Source: Candidatus Poseidoniales archaeon
GTDB taxonomy: Archaea; Thermoplasmatota; Poseidoniia; Poseidoniales; Thalassarchaeaceae
DNA: 64,000 nucleotides
Direction: 5' to 3'
Assembly (NCBI GenBank): GCA_028283505.1
Contig: JAPOFX010000008.1
Span: 1 to 64,000, forward strand
In this document: piece by piece, positions 41,023-50,100 of the stretch
Layout of the letters: each line of letters starts with the position of its first letter
How positions within the stretch are numbered: position 1 is the stretch's first letter
Made by a program: the position numbers and the translations under genes
The notes under the pieces: model-generated
Databases searched by the model: none
What the model was told of the DNA's origin: nothing
Seen by the model: the letters and a program-made list of their open reading frames with translations, nothing else

Positions 41023-42378
41023 GTGTCGGTTTCCCCATTGGACTACAGGTACGGAAGAGATGAGGCAAAAGCGATTTGGTCAAGAGAAGGTAGGCACTCT
41101 AGGCAACTCGAGGTCGAAAGGGCCTTGGTTTGGGCTCATTGCAAGATGGGCAGAGTCACCGCGGAGCATTACGATATGGTCGCTGATATATCTGATCCGG
41201 GGATAGTTACGGCCGATCGTGTAGATGAGATCGAAGCTGAAACCAAACATGACATAATGGCCCTGACTAAAGCAATGGCTGAGGCTGCTGGAGAAGCTGG
41301 ATGGTGCATACACCTGGGGGCAACAAGCAATGACATCGTTGATTCTGCGGTAGCACTCCAAATCAAAGACAGTCTGGAAATTCAAATCGTTTCCATTAAG
41401 TCGCTAATAGGAACTCTCTGTGATATTGCAGAGAGGGAAAGGGATACGATAATGATTGGGAGAACTCATGGTCAAGCTGCCGTTCCAATAACATTTGGAT
41501 TGAAGGTAGCTGTGTGGGTTGACGAATTCAGGAGGCATCTCGAGAGGCTGGTTTCAATGAGGCCTAGGATAACAGCGGGAAAATTCCTGGGAGCCGTCGG
41601 AACAGGGGCCGCTCAAGGTGAAGACGCGCTGGAGCTGCAGAGCCTCATTCTCCAAGAACTAGGTCTAGAGGTTCCCGTGGCTACTACGCAGGTCGTTGGA
41701 AGAGACCGCTACATAGAGTGGGTAGGTTGGATGGCAAATGTTTCAACCAGTATCGAAAAGGTGCTACAAGAAGTGAGAAATCTACAAAGAAGCGAGATCG
41801 CGGAGGTTGCAGAGGCTTTCGATGTGGAGAAGCAGGTTGGTTCCTCCACCATGGCTCACAAAAGGAATCCGATAACCGCTGAGAACGCCTGCGGACTAGC
41901 CAGAATAGTAAGATCGATGATTATACCATCTTACGAAAATGCCTTACTTTGGCATGAGAGGGATTTGGCCAACTCCTCTTCCGAGAGATTCACCCTATCG
42001 CACTCAATGATACTACTTGATGACATAATTACAAAATGTGATCGTGTGATGTCTAGACTTGTTGTCGATAGAGAACGGATGATGAAAAATATTGAGTCCC
42101 AAAATGGCCTTGTAATGGCCGAGAAGATCATGTTGGCCCTTGTGGATAGCGGCATGCCCAGAGACGAGGCTCACGAAGTTCTACGGAGTTCATCCATGAG
42201 GGCGCTTGAAACTGGAATGAACCTAAAGGATGTTTGTTCCGAGGACACCAGGATCAACGATGTTTTTGATGAGGACGAGTTGTGTGATTTGTTCTTACCT
42301 TCCAGCCATCTCGGAGTATCTGGGGAAATTGTTGACAATGCAGTCTCAATAGCAAGAAGGGCAGTTGCCGATTCATGA
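41023..42378 (+). CDS. purB: Adenylosuccinate lyase
   Basis: A 451-residue fumarase/aspartase-superfamily enzyme that removes fumarate from SAICAR and adenylosuccinate in purine synthesis. The superfamily signature is GSSTMAHKRNPITAENACGL. TSNDIVDSA near residue 105 and the IGRTHGQAAVPITFG block with the catalytic His are also present. The start is GTG, with GGAGG upstream. Conserved length and motifs leave little doubt over argininosuccinate lyase, whose signature differs. Confidence 0.95.
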   Translation: MSVSPLDYRYGRDEAKAIWSREGRHSRQLEVERALVWAHCKMGRVTAEHYDMVADISDPGIVTADRVDEIEAETKHDIMALTKAMAEAAGEAGWCIHLGATSNDIVDSAVALQIKDSLEIQIVSIKSLIGTLCDIAERERDTIMIGRTHGQAAVPITFGLKVAVWVDEFRRHLERLVSMRPRITAGKFLGAVGTGAAQGEDALELQSLILQELGLEVPVATTQVVGRDRYIEWVGWMANVSTSIEKVLQEVRNLQRSEIAEVAEAFDVEKQVGSSTMAHKRNPITAENACGLARIVRSMIIPSYENALLWHERDLANSSSERFTLSHSMILLDDIITKCDRVMSRLVVDRERMMKNIESQNGLVMAEKIMLALVDSGMPRDEAHEVLRSSSMRALETGMNLKDVCSEDTRINDVFDEDELCDLFLPSSHLGVSGEIVDNAVSIARRAVADS

Positions 42379-42480
42379 TTGTGAAACAATCTGTTGAGTA
42401 GAGGATTCTCCTTAGTAACCCTGGTCTTTCCTCAAATGAGATTTGCGTTATCAGAGAGATGGTAGCTCCGGCTGATAGTG

Positions 42481-42681
42481 TCAAAATAACATTGCAATAG
42501 ATAACAAGAGGCCTGTCAAGGTCGAGACGAGTCCAAGCAAGAGGATCATTGCATGGGGTCCGTATTGATTGGCATCGTCGAGCGCGACTCTTAGGAAACC
42601 ATCATCCAAAATTGACGCAATCATGCCCTCGTCAGAATCCCGAAATTCCGGTGCCTGCCTCCTGGGGATTCTGTCGGCCAT
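42481..42681 (-). CDS. Small tail-anchored membrane protein
   Basis: A 66-residue protein. The first 40 residues are charged (RRQAPEFRDSDEGMIASIL), and the last 24 are one hydrophobic helix (MILLLGLVSTLTGLLLSIAMLF). The ATG has GGAGATA just upstream and a TATA-like element about 40 bases upstream, so expression looks real. The layout suggests a C-terminal anchor with the N-terminus in the cytoplasm. Function unknown. Confidence 0.6.
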   Translation of the reverse strand: MADRIPRRQAPEFRDSDEGMIASILDDGFLRVALDDANQYGPHAMILLLGLVSTLTGLLLSIAMLF

Positions 42682-42714
42682 GGTATCTCCGTATTGCGGA
42701 TTAGGTAATACCTA

Positions 42715-42724
42715 GATTATATTT
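42715..42724. promoter_or_regulatory. TATA-like element in a divergent gap
   Basis: GATTATATTT (AAATATAATC on the other strand) lies about 38 bases before the 66-aa minus-strand gene and 55 bases before the plus-strand P-loop gene. It suits the minus-strand gene best; the plus-strand gene may use the A-rich run at 42731-42738. Confidence 0.4.
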
Positions 42725-42776
42725 CTCTGATAAAAATTGTAGGAATGCTCTTTCACCTACTCTCTTACGAAACGAC

Positions 42777-43361
42777 ATGATAGGATACCACGATGGACCC
42801 GTTCATGTTTCAGCGAGTCCCGGTTCGGGTAAGACGGCATTGTGCCTTGGCATAATACCGGGGATTATATCAGCTGGTGGGAAGGTGATTTGGTCATGCA
42901 GGAAGATGCCCGACCCGGATAGGAGTAGAGAGATTCTTGCCGGACTATCTGAGGTGGATTATGAGAATATTTCTATAATTCATTTTTCGAACGAGCTCCC
43001 AAAATATACGAATGCTATAATATCGATGAGTAGGGATTTCAGTAAGACAGATATCGTTATCCTAGACGATTGGTGCGGGAGCTATGGTAGGGCAAGAAAG
43101 GAAGAAGTTGAATCGGTTATGAGGATTTCAAAAAGTTGTGAGGCCACTAATGTTGTAATTACATCTAGCTCATATGAGGATGCGTCTGGGGCTCCTGGAG
43201 AAAACTGGATCTCAAGAGGTGGGAGGACTGTTAATGAGGCCTTTAAGACGGTTTTTCTTCAAAAACATCCGATTAAACAAGGGGTCCGCATATTTCGTTC
43301 GAACGGAGTCGAAAAGCTCCTGCTGATGACAAAACGAGGCCTTGAAGAGATATCTAGTTGA
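42777..43361 (+). CDS. RecA-like P-loop ATPase
   Basis: A 194-residue ATPase domain. Walker A is SASPGSGKTALCLG at the very N-terminus, and Walker B is DIVILDDWCG near residue 100. VITSSSYED resembles the sensor strand. The short length and position of Walker A recall RadB or KaiC-type single-domain proteins, but no DNA-binding or polymerisation motif is clear, so I leave it unnamed. Two tiny membrane-protein genes flank it on the other strand, one overlapping its end by eight bases. Confidence 0.7.
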   Translation: MIGYHDGPVHVSASPGSGKTALCLGIIPGIISAGGKVIWSCRKMPDPDRSREILAGLSEVDYENISIIHFSNELPKYTNAIISMSRDFSKTDIVILDDWCGSYGRARKEEVESVMRISKSCEATNVVITSSSYEDASGAPGENWISRGGRTVNEAFKTVFLQKHPIKQGVRIFRSNGVEKLLLMTKRGLEEISS

Positions 43362-43554
43362 GCTTGGCTATCAGAGATTCCATTTCTGAGATTGCTTCTT
43401 CAGTGGGCTCGTACAATTCCTCTGGGGACCTTGCCACTCCAGAGTATTCTTCCTCAACAGAGTTTGGAGACCCTGTGAACTTCCCAATGATGAAAAAGAT
43501 CATAAGAAAAGCTGTGAGAATCAGAATAGCCTGTAATATCTGTTCTGTATCCAC
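43354..43554 (-). CDS. Small membrane protein with acidic tail
   Basis: A 66-residue protein starting with GTG. A single hydrophobic helix (ILQAILILTAFLMIFFIIGKF) lies at residues 5-26, followed by an acidic, Glu/Ser-rich tail (PEELYEPTEEAISEMESL). It overlaps the convergent P-loop ATPase gene by eight bases. No family recognised. Confidence 0.55.
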   Translation of the reverse strand: MDTEQILQAILILTAFLMIFFIIGKFTGSPNSVEEEYSGVARSPEELYEPTEEAISEMESLIAKLN

Positions 43555-43584
43555 GGCTGCCTGAGGCGTCTTTGAGATAAAAAC

Positions 43585-44838
43585 CTACATTGGAATTCCG
43601 TGTTCAAGAGGCAATGAAAGGTGCCTTCTGTTCGAGGGAGAAGGTTGTGACCACCCTTCAACTAGGTCTAGCCCGCTAGGAGACCATTGATCAAATATCC
43701 AATATTTATCGGCTTTCATTTTGCATCTATCACAGTAAAGTTCCTGTCCCCTCCCTTTACTCCGCATGGAGCTCCCGCAACAGTCGGGGCGAGAAAGGTT
43801 CCGAGGGCTGGCAGAGGTTAATTTGAGTCTCTCAAGGTGTATAGAGCCGTCTGGCGACCTCAGCCCCATCCATGAGATCCTGTCTCCAGGCATTAGTTGC
43901 CTCAGTAGCTTATTCACGTCGCCGCCTTCACTAAATGCGACCAAATTCTCTCCCTTATGATCAGAAATCACTTTGACGATTGCATGGGCTCCTTTCTTTA
44001 CCTCGGGCTTTGAGATGACCGTTCCACAGCAAGTACCCTGCAAGTGATCATCGGATAATTGATTGGTAATATGTGATGCCCACTTGAAGCATCTCTCATT
44101 TCCTTCTACCCCTTGAATCCATGAATGGGCGGACTCTACTGCAGACTTGGTCGCTCCTCTGATTCCGTAAAGGACCGGACAGGGAGTTCTAGGAGAAATA
44201 ATTCCCTTATCAAAAGTGGGATCTCTGTTCATGAATGTATCAGCGAAAAGACTAGACATTTCAAGAATTGATTTCTTCGAGATTCTCCTTTCTGTACCTA
44301 TTTTTTCATCTTCTCTCCACCCGATTAGCTCCCATGAATGGTTCCCTTTTGGTACCCATGAGATTGCGGCGCTAGCGCCAATGACTCCCCATTTATCTTC
44401 GTGGGAGAGCATGAATATATCCGAGTCGATTACTTGTTTGACTCTTTTATGGAGATTTACCTCGCCCCTGACAGCTTCCCAATACCAATCAGAAGGAGTT
44501 GCATCAAAGGAGACGAGGAGTGCTGGGGAGGGGTTATTCTCGGCAACTGGATAGTCGGCAATTTCTGACAATAGACCGTCGAACCACGATTTGCAATTAA
44601 CAAGTAGATTTTCTTTGGAATTTGACGGGATTTCAATTACTGCGGAAAGAGCACCGTTCCCCCTAGTCCTTCTTGATGCATAGGGCCACAAACGAACTAG
44701 CCTCCTTTCAATTATCTTAAGGCCTCGCATTTGATTCAAAGAACTCATGAGTCCATCGAATGAGTAAGTAGTACATCCAAAATCTGGGTGATCTGTGTCA
44801 TCCAATCCAATCCTGACAGTCAGGGTACCTTTTTTCAT
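43585..44838 (-). CDS. tiaS: tRNA(Ile2) agmatidine synthetase TiaS
   Basis: A 417-residue archaeal enzyme that attaches agmatine to C34 of the AUA-decoding tRNA-Ile. The N-terminal kinase-like motif VRIGLDDTDHPDFGCTTYSFD is diagnostic. RRTRGNGALSAVIEI and PCPVLYGIRGATKSAVESA are also conserved, then an OB-like domain and a zinc ribbon (CCGSSM...YCDRC). ATG 44838 overlaps the end of the gmhB-like gene, so it is third in a gmhA-gmhB-tiaS run. Confidence 0.94.
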   Translation of the reverse strand: MKKGTLTVRIGLDDTDHPDFGCTTYSFDGLMSSLNQMRGLKIIERRLVRLWPYASRRTRGNGALSAVIEIPSNSKENLLVNCKSWFDGLLSEIADYPVAENNPSPALLVSFDATPSDWYWEAVRGEVNLHKRVKQVIDSDIFMLSHEDKWGVIGASAAISWVPKGNHSWELIGWREDEKIGTERRISKKSILEMSSLFADTFMNRDPTFDKGIISPRTPCPVLYGIRGATKSAVESAHSWIQGVEGNERCFKWASHITNQLSDDHLQGTCCGTVISKPEVKKGAHAIVKVISDHKGENLVAFSEGGDVNKLLRQLMPGDRISWMGLRSPDGSIHLERLKLTSASPRNLSRPDCCGSSMRSKGRGQELYCDRCKMKADKYWIFDQWSPSGLDLVEGWSQPSPSNRRHLSLPLEHGIPM

Positions 44839-44840
44839 GG

Positions 44841-45476
44841 TCAATTCTCCAAAATTTTGGAGATTACCTCGCTGATACCTACATCAGGGTTACATCTGAA
44901 TGATCTCACGCCGTGTGCACTAGCCGCCATGATATCCACGTTTCTATCTCCAACCATCACTGAATCTAACTCCGAAGGTCGATCTTTCCAATTATCGCCA
45001 AATTTGATATCTGTCTCTCTCAGAGACTTCCCAGCATCCGCGGCATCTAGAATCTGTCTACCTGCCTCAAGCATTCCAGGATTCGGTTTTCTGGCCCATG
45101 AATTATGCCATGGGGCGTACGGACTATGGAGAGTCAGGTCGAGGATTGCGTCTGGGTCCGAAAGAAGTAACTCTTCCCTCATCTTGTCGTGAATCAGTGC
45201 TAAGTTTTCTCTAGACCAGAGCCCTCTACCAATGGGGGATTGGTTAGTGACGATGCAAATTCTGAATCCATTCCTCCTCAGTTCTCCTATGGAATTAGCA
45301 GCATTTTCCAAAACAAAAACTTCTGAGGTATCATTCACATAGCTCTCAAATCCCCTGATTATGACACCGTCTCTATCTAAGTATGCAATCTTACCTTCCC
45401 ATGGCCCTTCACAGGGAAGTGGTTCCAGATGCAATGGAGAATGGAGGCTCTCCCTATCCCTCATTGGCGGGAACAT
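44841..45476 (-). CDS. HAD phosphatase, GmhB/HisB-N type
   Basis: A 211-residue HAD-superfamily phosphatase resembling D-glycero-D-manno-heptose 1,7-bisphosphate 7-phosphatase. AYLDRDGVI carries the DxD nucleophile, CIVTNQSPIGRGLWS motif 2, RKPNPGML motif 3 and MVGDRNVDIMAASAHGV motif 4. The usual zinc-binding cysteines of the middle loop are absent (LHSPYAPWHNSW keeps only His). The phosphoheptose isomerase-like gene lies four bases upstream, which supports a heptose role over histidinol phosphate. Confidence 0.85.
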   Translation of the reverse strand: MFPPMRDRESLHSPLHLEPLPCEGPWEGKIAYLDRDGVIIRGFESYVNDTSEVFVLENAANSIGELRRNGFRICIVTNQSPIGRGLWSRENLALIHDKMREELLLSDPDAILDLTLHSPYAPWHNSWARKPNPGMLEAGRQILDAADAGKSLRETDIKFGDNWKDRPSELDSVMVGDRNVDIMAASAHGVRSFRCNPDVGISEVISKILEN

Positions 45477-45480
45477 AGTA

Positions 45481-46050
45481 TCACAGCTCTTTTTCTGATT
45501 TTACCGCTTCTTTGATGATGTGGTTGATTATCAGCTGGATATCCTCTATCCTTTCCATCGAGGTACTGGGCACGATTATGGATAAATCGGCAATTTTTGC
45601 TAGTTTTCCTCCTCCCATCCCGTTGTAATTCCCAGTAATTCCTACCGTGCTACATCCGATGCTTTTCGCAAATTTAATTCCGTTAATGACGTTGTCTGAG
45701 TTTCCAGAACCAGAATAAGCAATGACTAGATCACCTTCAGACGCAAACGTGGATAGCTGTCCAACAAAAACGTGGGAATAGCCTTCATCATTGGCCCATG
45801 CTGAGAAGGAAGAAATGTTGTCTGAATGTGATATAGTCTTGAGTCCAAGCTCTTTGGACCAATCCCCAGCGCTGTGTGATGGGGTTGCGGCACTTCCTCC
45901 GTTCCCAATGAAGTGAACGGTTGAGTCCTTGGAGGCGACCTGTAGGACCTTGGAATACAGGGTTTGCAAATCGCCCATTGGTAGCTCGTCGATAGTTCTC
46001 TTGAGGTCGACTAGGTAGCTATTTGCGAGGTCTAAGAAGTCGGAAGTCAC
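45481..46050 (-). CDS. gmhA: SIS-domain phosphoheptose isomerase, GmhA-like
   Basis: A 189-residue sugar isomerase. VHFIGNGGSAATPSHSAGDWSKEL is the GmhA active-site block; FVGQLSTFASEGDLVIAYSGSGNSDNVINGIKFAK the phosphate-binding SIS loop; VPSTSMERIEDIQLIINHII the C-terminal glutamate/histidine region. GmhA turns sedoheptulose 7-phosphate into heptose 7-phosphate. The start is GTG. Transketolase in the same window could supply sedoheptulose 7-phosphate. Confidence 0.9.
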   Translation of the reverse strand: MTSDFLDLANSYLVDLKRTIDELPMGDLQTLYSKVLQVASKDSTVHFIGNGGSAATPSHSAGDWSKELGLKTISHSDNISSFSAWANDEGYSHVFVGQLSTFASEGDLVIAYSGSGNSDNVINGIKFAKSIGCSTVGITGNYNGMGGGKLAKIADLSIIVPSTSMERIEDIQLIINHIIKEAVKSEKEL

Positions 46051-46110
46051 GTATTCACCCGGCTATCCGTTGAGGGCATCATATTTACGGGTTGATGGCT
46101 CGTTAGCACC

Positions 46111-47103
46111 ATGGAGGACCCAATCGAGGCTTTGGTATCCTCTTTTGCCGACGCTATCGGGGTGCCTGAATTCTCGCTCTGGCTCTCATTCTGCTGGTTT
46201 GGCGCTTTGTCATTAGCATTCTCTTTTCATCGTGGAGAATCTGCATTTGCTTCATACTCTGCAGCAATTGGGTGGTCACTGCTAGGGCTATTTTTCTACA
46301 TGCAGTCAGCTCACTTTGTTGAAATTGGAGATCCGTTGCTTGTCATCATGACAGCCGGTGCTCTCCCAGCGGGCATAGTACTGGGGATTTGGGAGATAAG
46401 GAACTGGGAAATGAAGGACGAGTCTATGGTCTGGCTAAGGGGCGCTGTGGCTTGGTCAGTCATACCATATTACGTAGTCTACAGCATACCATTCCTAAAT
46501 ATGGAGTTTGTTGAAATGACAGCTCGTAGCACGGAGTGGTTGCTAGAGTTTGCTGGCCTTGGCTCCTTTGAAGTTGGGGAGATGATGGTTGACCTCCCGG
46601 AAGGAGCGATCGCGGTTTCACAGTGGGAAGGAAGTCGATATTTCCTTACTGAACCTCTTGGGGAAAGTGGCTTCTTTATTCCCTTCAACCATTCAGATGG
46701 CACTCCAGTTAGTGTCAGCTTCATACTAGCTTGCTCAGCCCTGCAATCGATGATAATTTTTGTCGGTGCGATAGTAGCATTGAGTTCAGTCTCCTGGAAG
46801 AGAAGAGCCAGAGGGCTATTGATTGCTATACCTACAATTCATGTTCTTAATGTATTCAGAAATGCGGGAATAGTGTGGCTGAGTGATACGTACCCCAACT
46901 GGAGGCTTTATTCTGGTTCTGAGATTGATATGTTCGACTTCACCCATAGCTATGCAGCGAAGGTGGCAAGCCTATTTGCGATGTTCCTCATGGCCACCGC
47001 ACTATTCGATCTTCTTCCAGAGTTACACAGACACATAATCAGGATTACCAAGCCTTTGACCAACTTGTTTACTAAAAGTAAGACTGAATCAGCGGGATCT
47101 TAG
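46111..47103 (+). CDS. artA: Archaeosortase A
   Basis: A 330-residue polytopic enzyme of the exosortase/archaeosortase family, which cuts C-terminal sorting signals of surface proteins and transfers them to lipid. The invariant residues are visible: Cys208 in FILACSALQSMIIF, Arg250 in HVLNVFRNAGIVW and His279 in DFTHSYAAKVASL. About eight membrane helices. The gene starts 61 bases from divergent gmhA and its stop overlaps the end of lhr by 15 bases. Confidence 0.9.
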   Translation: MEDPIEALVSSFADAIGVPEFSLWLSFCWFGALSLAFSFHRGESAFASYSAAIGWSLLGLFFYMQSAHFVEIGDPLLVIMTAGALPAGIVLGIWEIRNWEMKDESMVWLRGAVAWSVIPYYVVYSIPFLNMEFVEMTARSTEWLLEFAGLGSFEVGEMMVDLPEGAIAVSQWEGSRYFLTEPLGESGFFIPFNHSDGTPVSVSFILACSALQSMIIFVGAIVALSSVSWKRRARGLLIAIPTIHVLNVFRNAGIVWLSDTYPNWRLYSGSEIDMFDFTHSYAAKVASLFAMFLMATALFDLLPELHRHIIRITKPLTNLFTKSKTESAGS

Positions 47104-50100
47104 TTTCTCGTAAAGTTCTCCAGTGAGGGGCATCTGGTGCTCCCATGCGAACTCTTTCATCACCCTTAGAGCCTCTTTTTCCAATTCGGAATCACCGACA
47201 AAGTCTGTGACCTCAATCGTTGCGTTCCTGGTATTCGCCTTAAATGCGGCAATCGGCTCTTCCTTGTGGAATACTAGATAGGCGGAGCCAAACCCGAACC
47301 TCTCCCTCAGCAGACTTCCAAAGTAGTGAATCAGTGGGTCGGAAGGGGGAATTACTAGATCACGGGTCCTAGGGATCCCCTCAGACTCCAATAACCCCTT
47401 CCTTCCCCAGCTGATATCGTGCTGATCGTCGACGAGGAATCCTTTGATTAGGGTGCCATCTTCCTCAAACTCATGGAGTACATCACTAATTTCCTCAGGA
47501 GAAAAAGGTGTTCCAGCCAGCCTTTCGAACTGTTTCATCGAAATTACCGGATAGTCTTCAACAAGTTCTCTAAGGTACTGTCTCTTTATACTCCATAAAT
47601 CATCGCCCCTCATAGGTTCTACCGTCTTGAATCCGCCTCTGTAATCCTGAACCAGGTGCCCACTTCTGACCAAAGGAGAAATTAGTTTCCTGAACTCCGC
47701 TCTCCTCATTGCTAATCGCTCCATAAACACGGATGGGTCGTTGTGGCTTCTGAAGAAATCCAATATTCCGAAATCATCATCCTCTGGAGGGGCGTTTCTG
47801 ATAGCAAGCAATCTCTGGAAATGTGGGAGTCTGGCCCAGACCTGGTGGCCTCTGAGGTTGGTTCCCTGATGCAGTTGTTCTGTGGCTGCCATCGACTGAA
47901 GATCAACCCTGAACATCTCACATCGGCCTCTGAGGGCGAAATCGTCTCTTAGCTCATCAATTTCCTTGAGTGCGTATGTCTCGTTCTCCCACCTACTAGT
48001 TTGGTGGATGTTGTGAGTATGAAATAAGAGTCTGTTGATGTCCTTTCTGGGCCTAGGTTCCACTATCCCTCCCCTGATGTACCTCTCGCCATCTCCCATT
48101 GAGACGAATCCAAGATCAGAGAGGATCGCCTGGATGTTGTCATCACAATCATGAACCGGGACGCCGTTGAAGGAGTGCATCACCGAGACATCTACCAGCC
48201 TGTCTCTGTAGTTTTCAAGAAGATCACTGAAGGTGTCTTTGAACTCATCGAGATAGGAATGCGGAATATTGACGTCCTTGATCTCCAGATAGTCATTGAC
48301 CACGAACATCAGTATTCTGCCTATTGGGTCAACGCCCTTGAAGACAGGATGATACCAACCTTGCTTCAAGATCATTCTGACTTCTTGTATGAAACGACTA
48401 CAGAAGGGATCTGATTGTGCGAGAATGCGCATGTTCCTATCCTCGGGCATCGGGGAGAGTAGCCTCTCAGCATCTTCATGGGATGAATAGTAATCTGTTG
48501 GGTCAGGTTGTAAGGCTACTACTCTGCAGATCTTTCCATCGTTCTCCAGATTTCTCAACACTTCAGCTAGCTCTTCAACGGGCCTACTAACAAAGAACCT
48601 CAGTGTGTGAAGCCTTACTGGTCCGATTTTCGAAATCAACGTGGTTAGGGCCTCTGGGAAATCCAAAGGCTTCACTATTCCGTGAATTCTCCTAAAGAGG
48701 GCTATTGATCTCTTCCTGTTCGGGACATCGAGATACTGCTTAGCAACGATGAGTTGCCTCTCCAGGTTAGAAAGGGCTCGCTTTACACTCTTCTGGATAT
48801 GTTGGTTCTCCTTTCCTCTGGGGTATTCCGCTAGGAGTTCTGCTCTTGTTACCCCTTCCTCGGGAATTTTTTCGAGGAGCTCCTCCTCTAAAGAGCCGAT
48901 CCAAGGATCTGAGCGTAGCCCCAGAAGCATTGGAATCTGATCCAGGGTGGTGTATCCTACTCTATTGTGCAAAAGTCTACCATTGTATACATCCTTATCG
49001 TGCTTGAAATCTTTCCAATCTCTGAATCTAAAATTCTCCACCCTGTGTATGAGCTCGTCCCTTCTCTGTATCAAAGCTAAGGACCTTATCGCTTCGGAAG
49101 GCTCAGAAAACTTGGTGAATGATTTCTGTAGCAGTAATGTCTGTAGAGTTCTATAGTCGACAACCTCAACGCTACCCCCAGTTATCCTATATTCGTCCAC
49201 CCGAAGTATGAATTCTCCCTCGTCAGTCTGGGTAAAGAACCCTATTGATACTAAATTTCTCATTTCGAGTTCTTGTAGAATGGCCTCTACCTGCCCCAGA
49301 GGGAACGGTAGCCTCTCGCTTAGTGACTCGAGTGTTTGGGGACCTTCTGACCCTAGCATATCAAGGAGCTTGAGCCTGAGACAGTCCAGGGGATCGGACA
49401 AGGTTGAGGACGCCCACCTAGAGGGAGTGGCTCCGCTGAATTCTTCAGCGATCTCATAGGTCAGTCCTCCGGTATATAATTCCCTCAAATCTTCCATCTC
49501 AGAAGCGCCTGCAACTGCGAGACATCCCAGTGTACCGTGGACCCCAGCCATCCTCATTGAGAACCATTTGTCATCAATCTGTTCGTGATTAGTACTGCGA
49601 ACCTTGGTTATCAGACCTCTCTCGGCCAGCTCGTGTACCCACTCCCTGATAGTGGATATTTCTATCCCACTGAGCTTTGAATTGTAAAGAGGATTGGTTA
49701 GACCACGTTCTAAACCGCCTCCCATATCCATTAATCTCAACAGGTCCATTGCATTCTTCGGTACTGCTACTTTGGATTGATAGTAGTCCGTGATTGTATC
49801 CTTATCCAGGTCTGTTGCGAGAGACCTAGCCCCCAGCAACCGTCTGAGGATCTCTGGATCGACGTCTTTGATCAGATATGCTCTCGTTCTGAGGCTTAGT
49901 AAATCCTCGAATGCTGACATGAATAATGTCATCCCAAGTGGGGATGGCATTTTCACGTGTCTGTGGACTATCCTAACGTCCTCACTATCCATCCTTGAAA
50001 TGAATCTTCTAAGTTGCTCCATGTCCAAGTCACCGGTCAGAATCTCACTCATTGCTTCTCGGATGATTACTGACCCGTCCATTTGCCTATGCTTTGTCAT

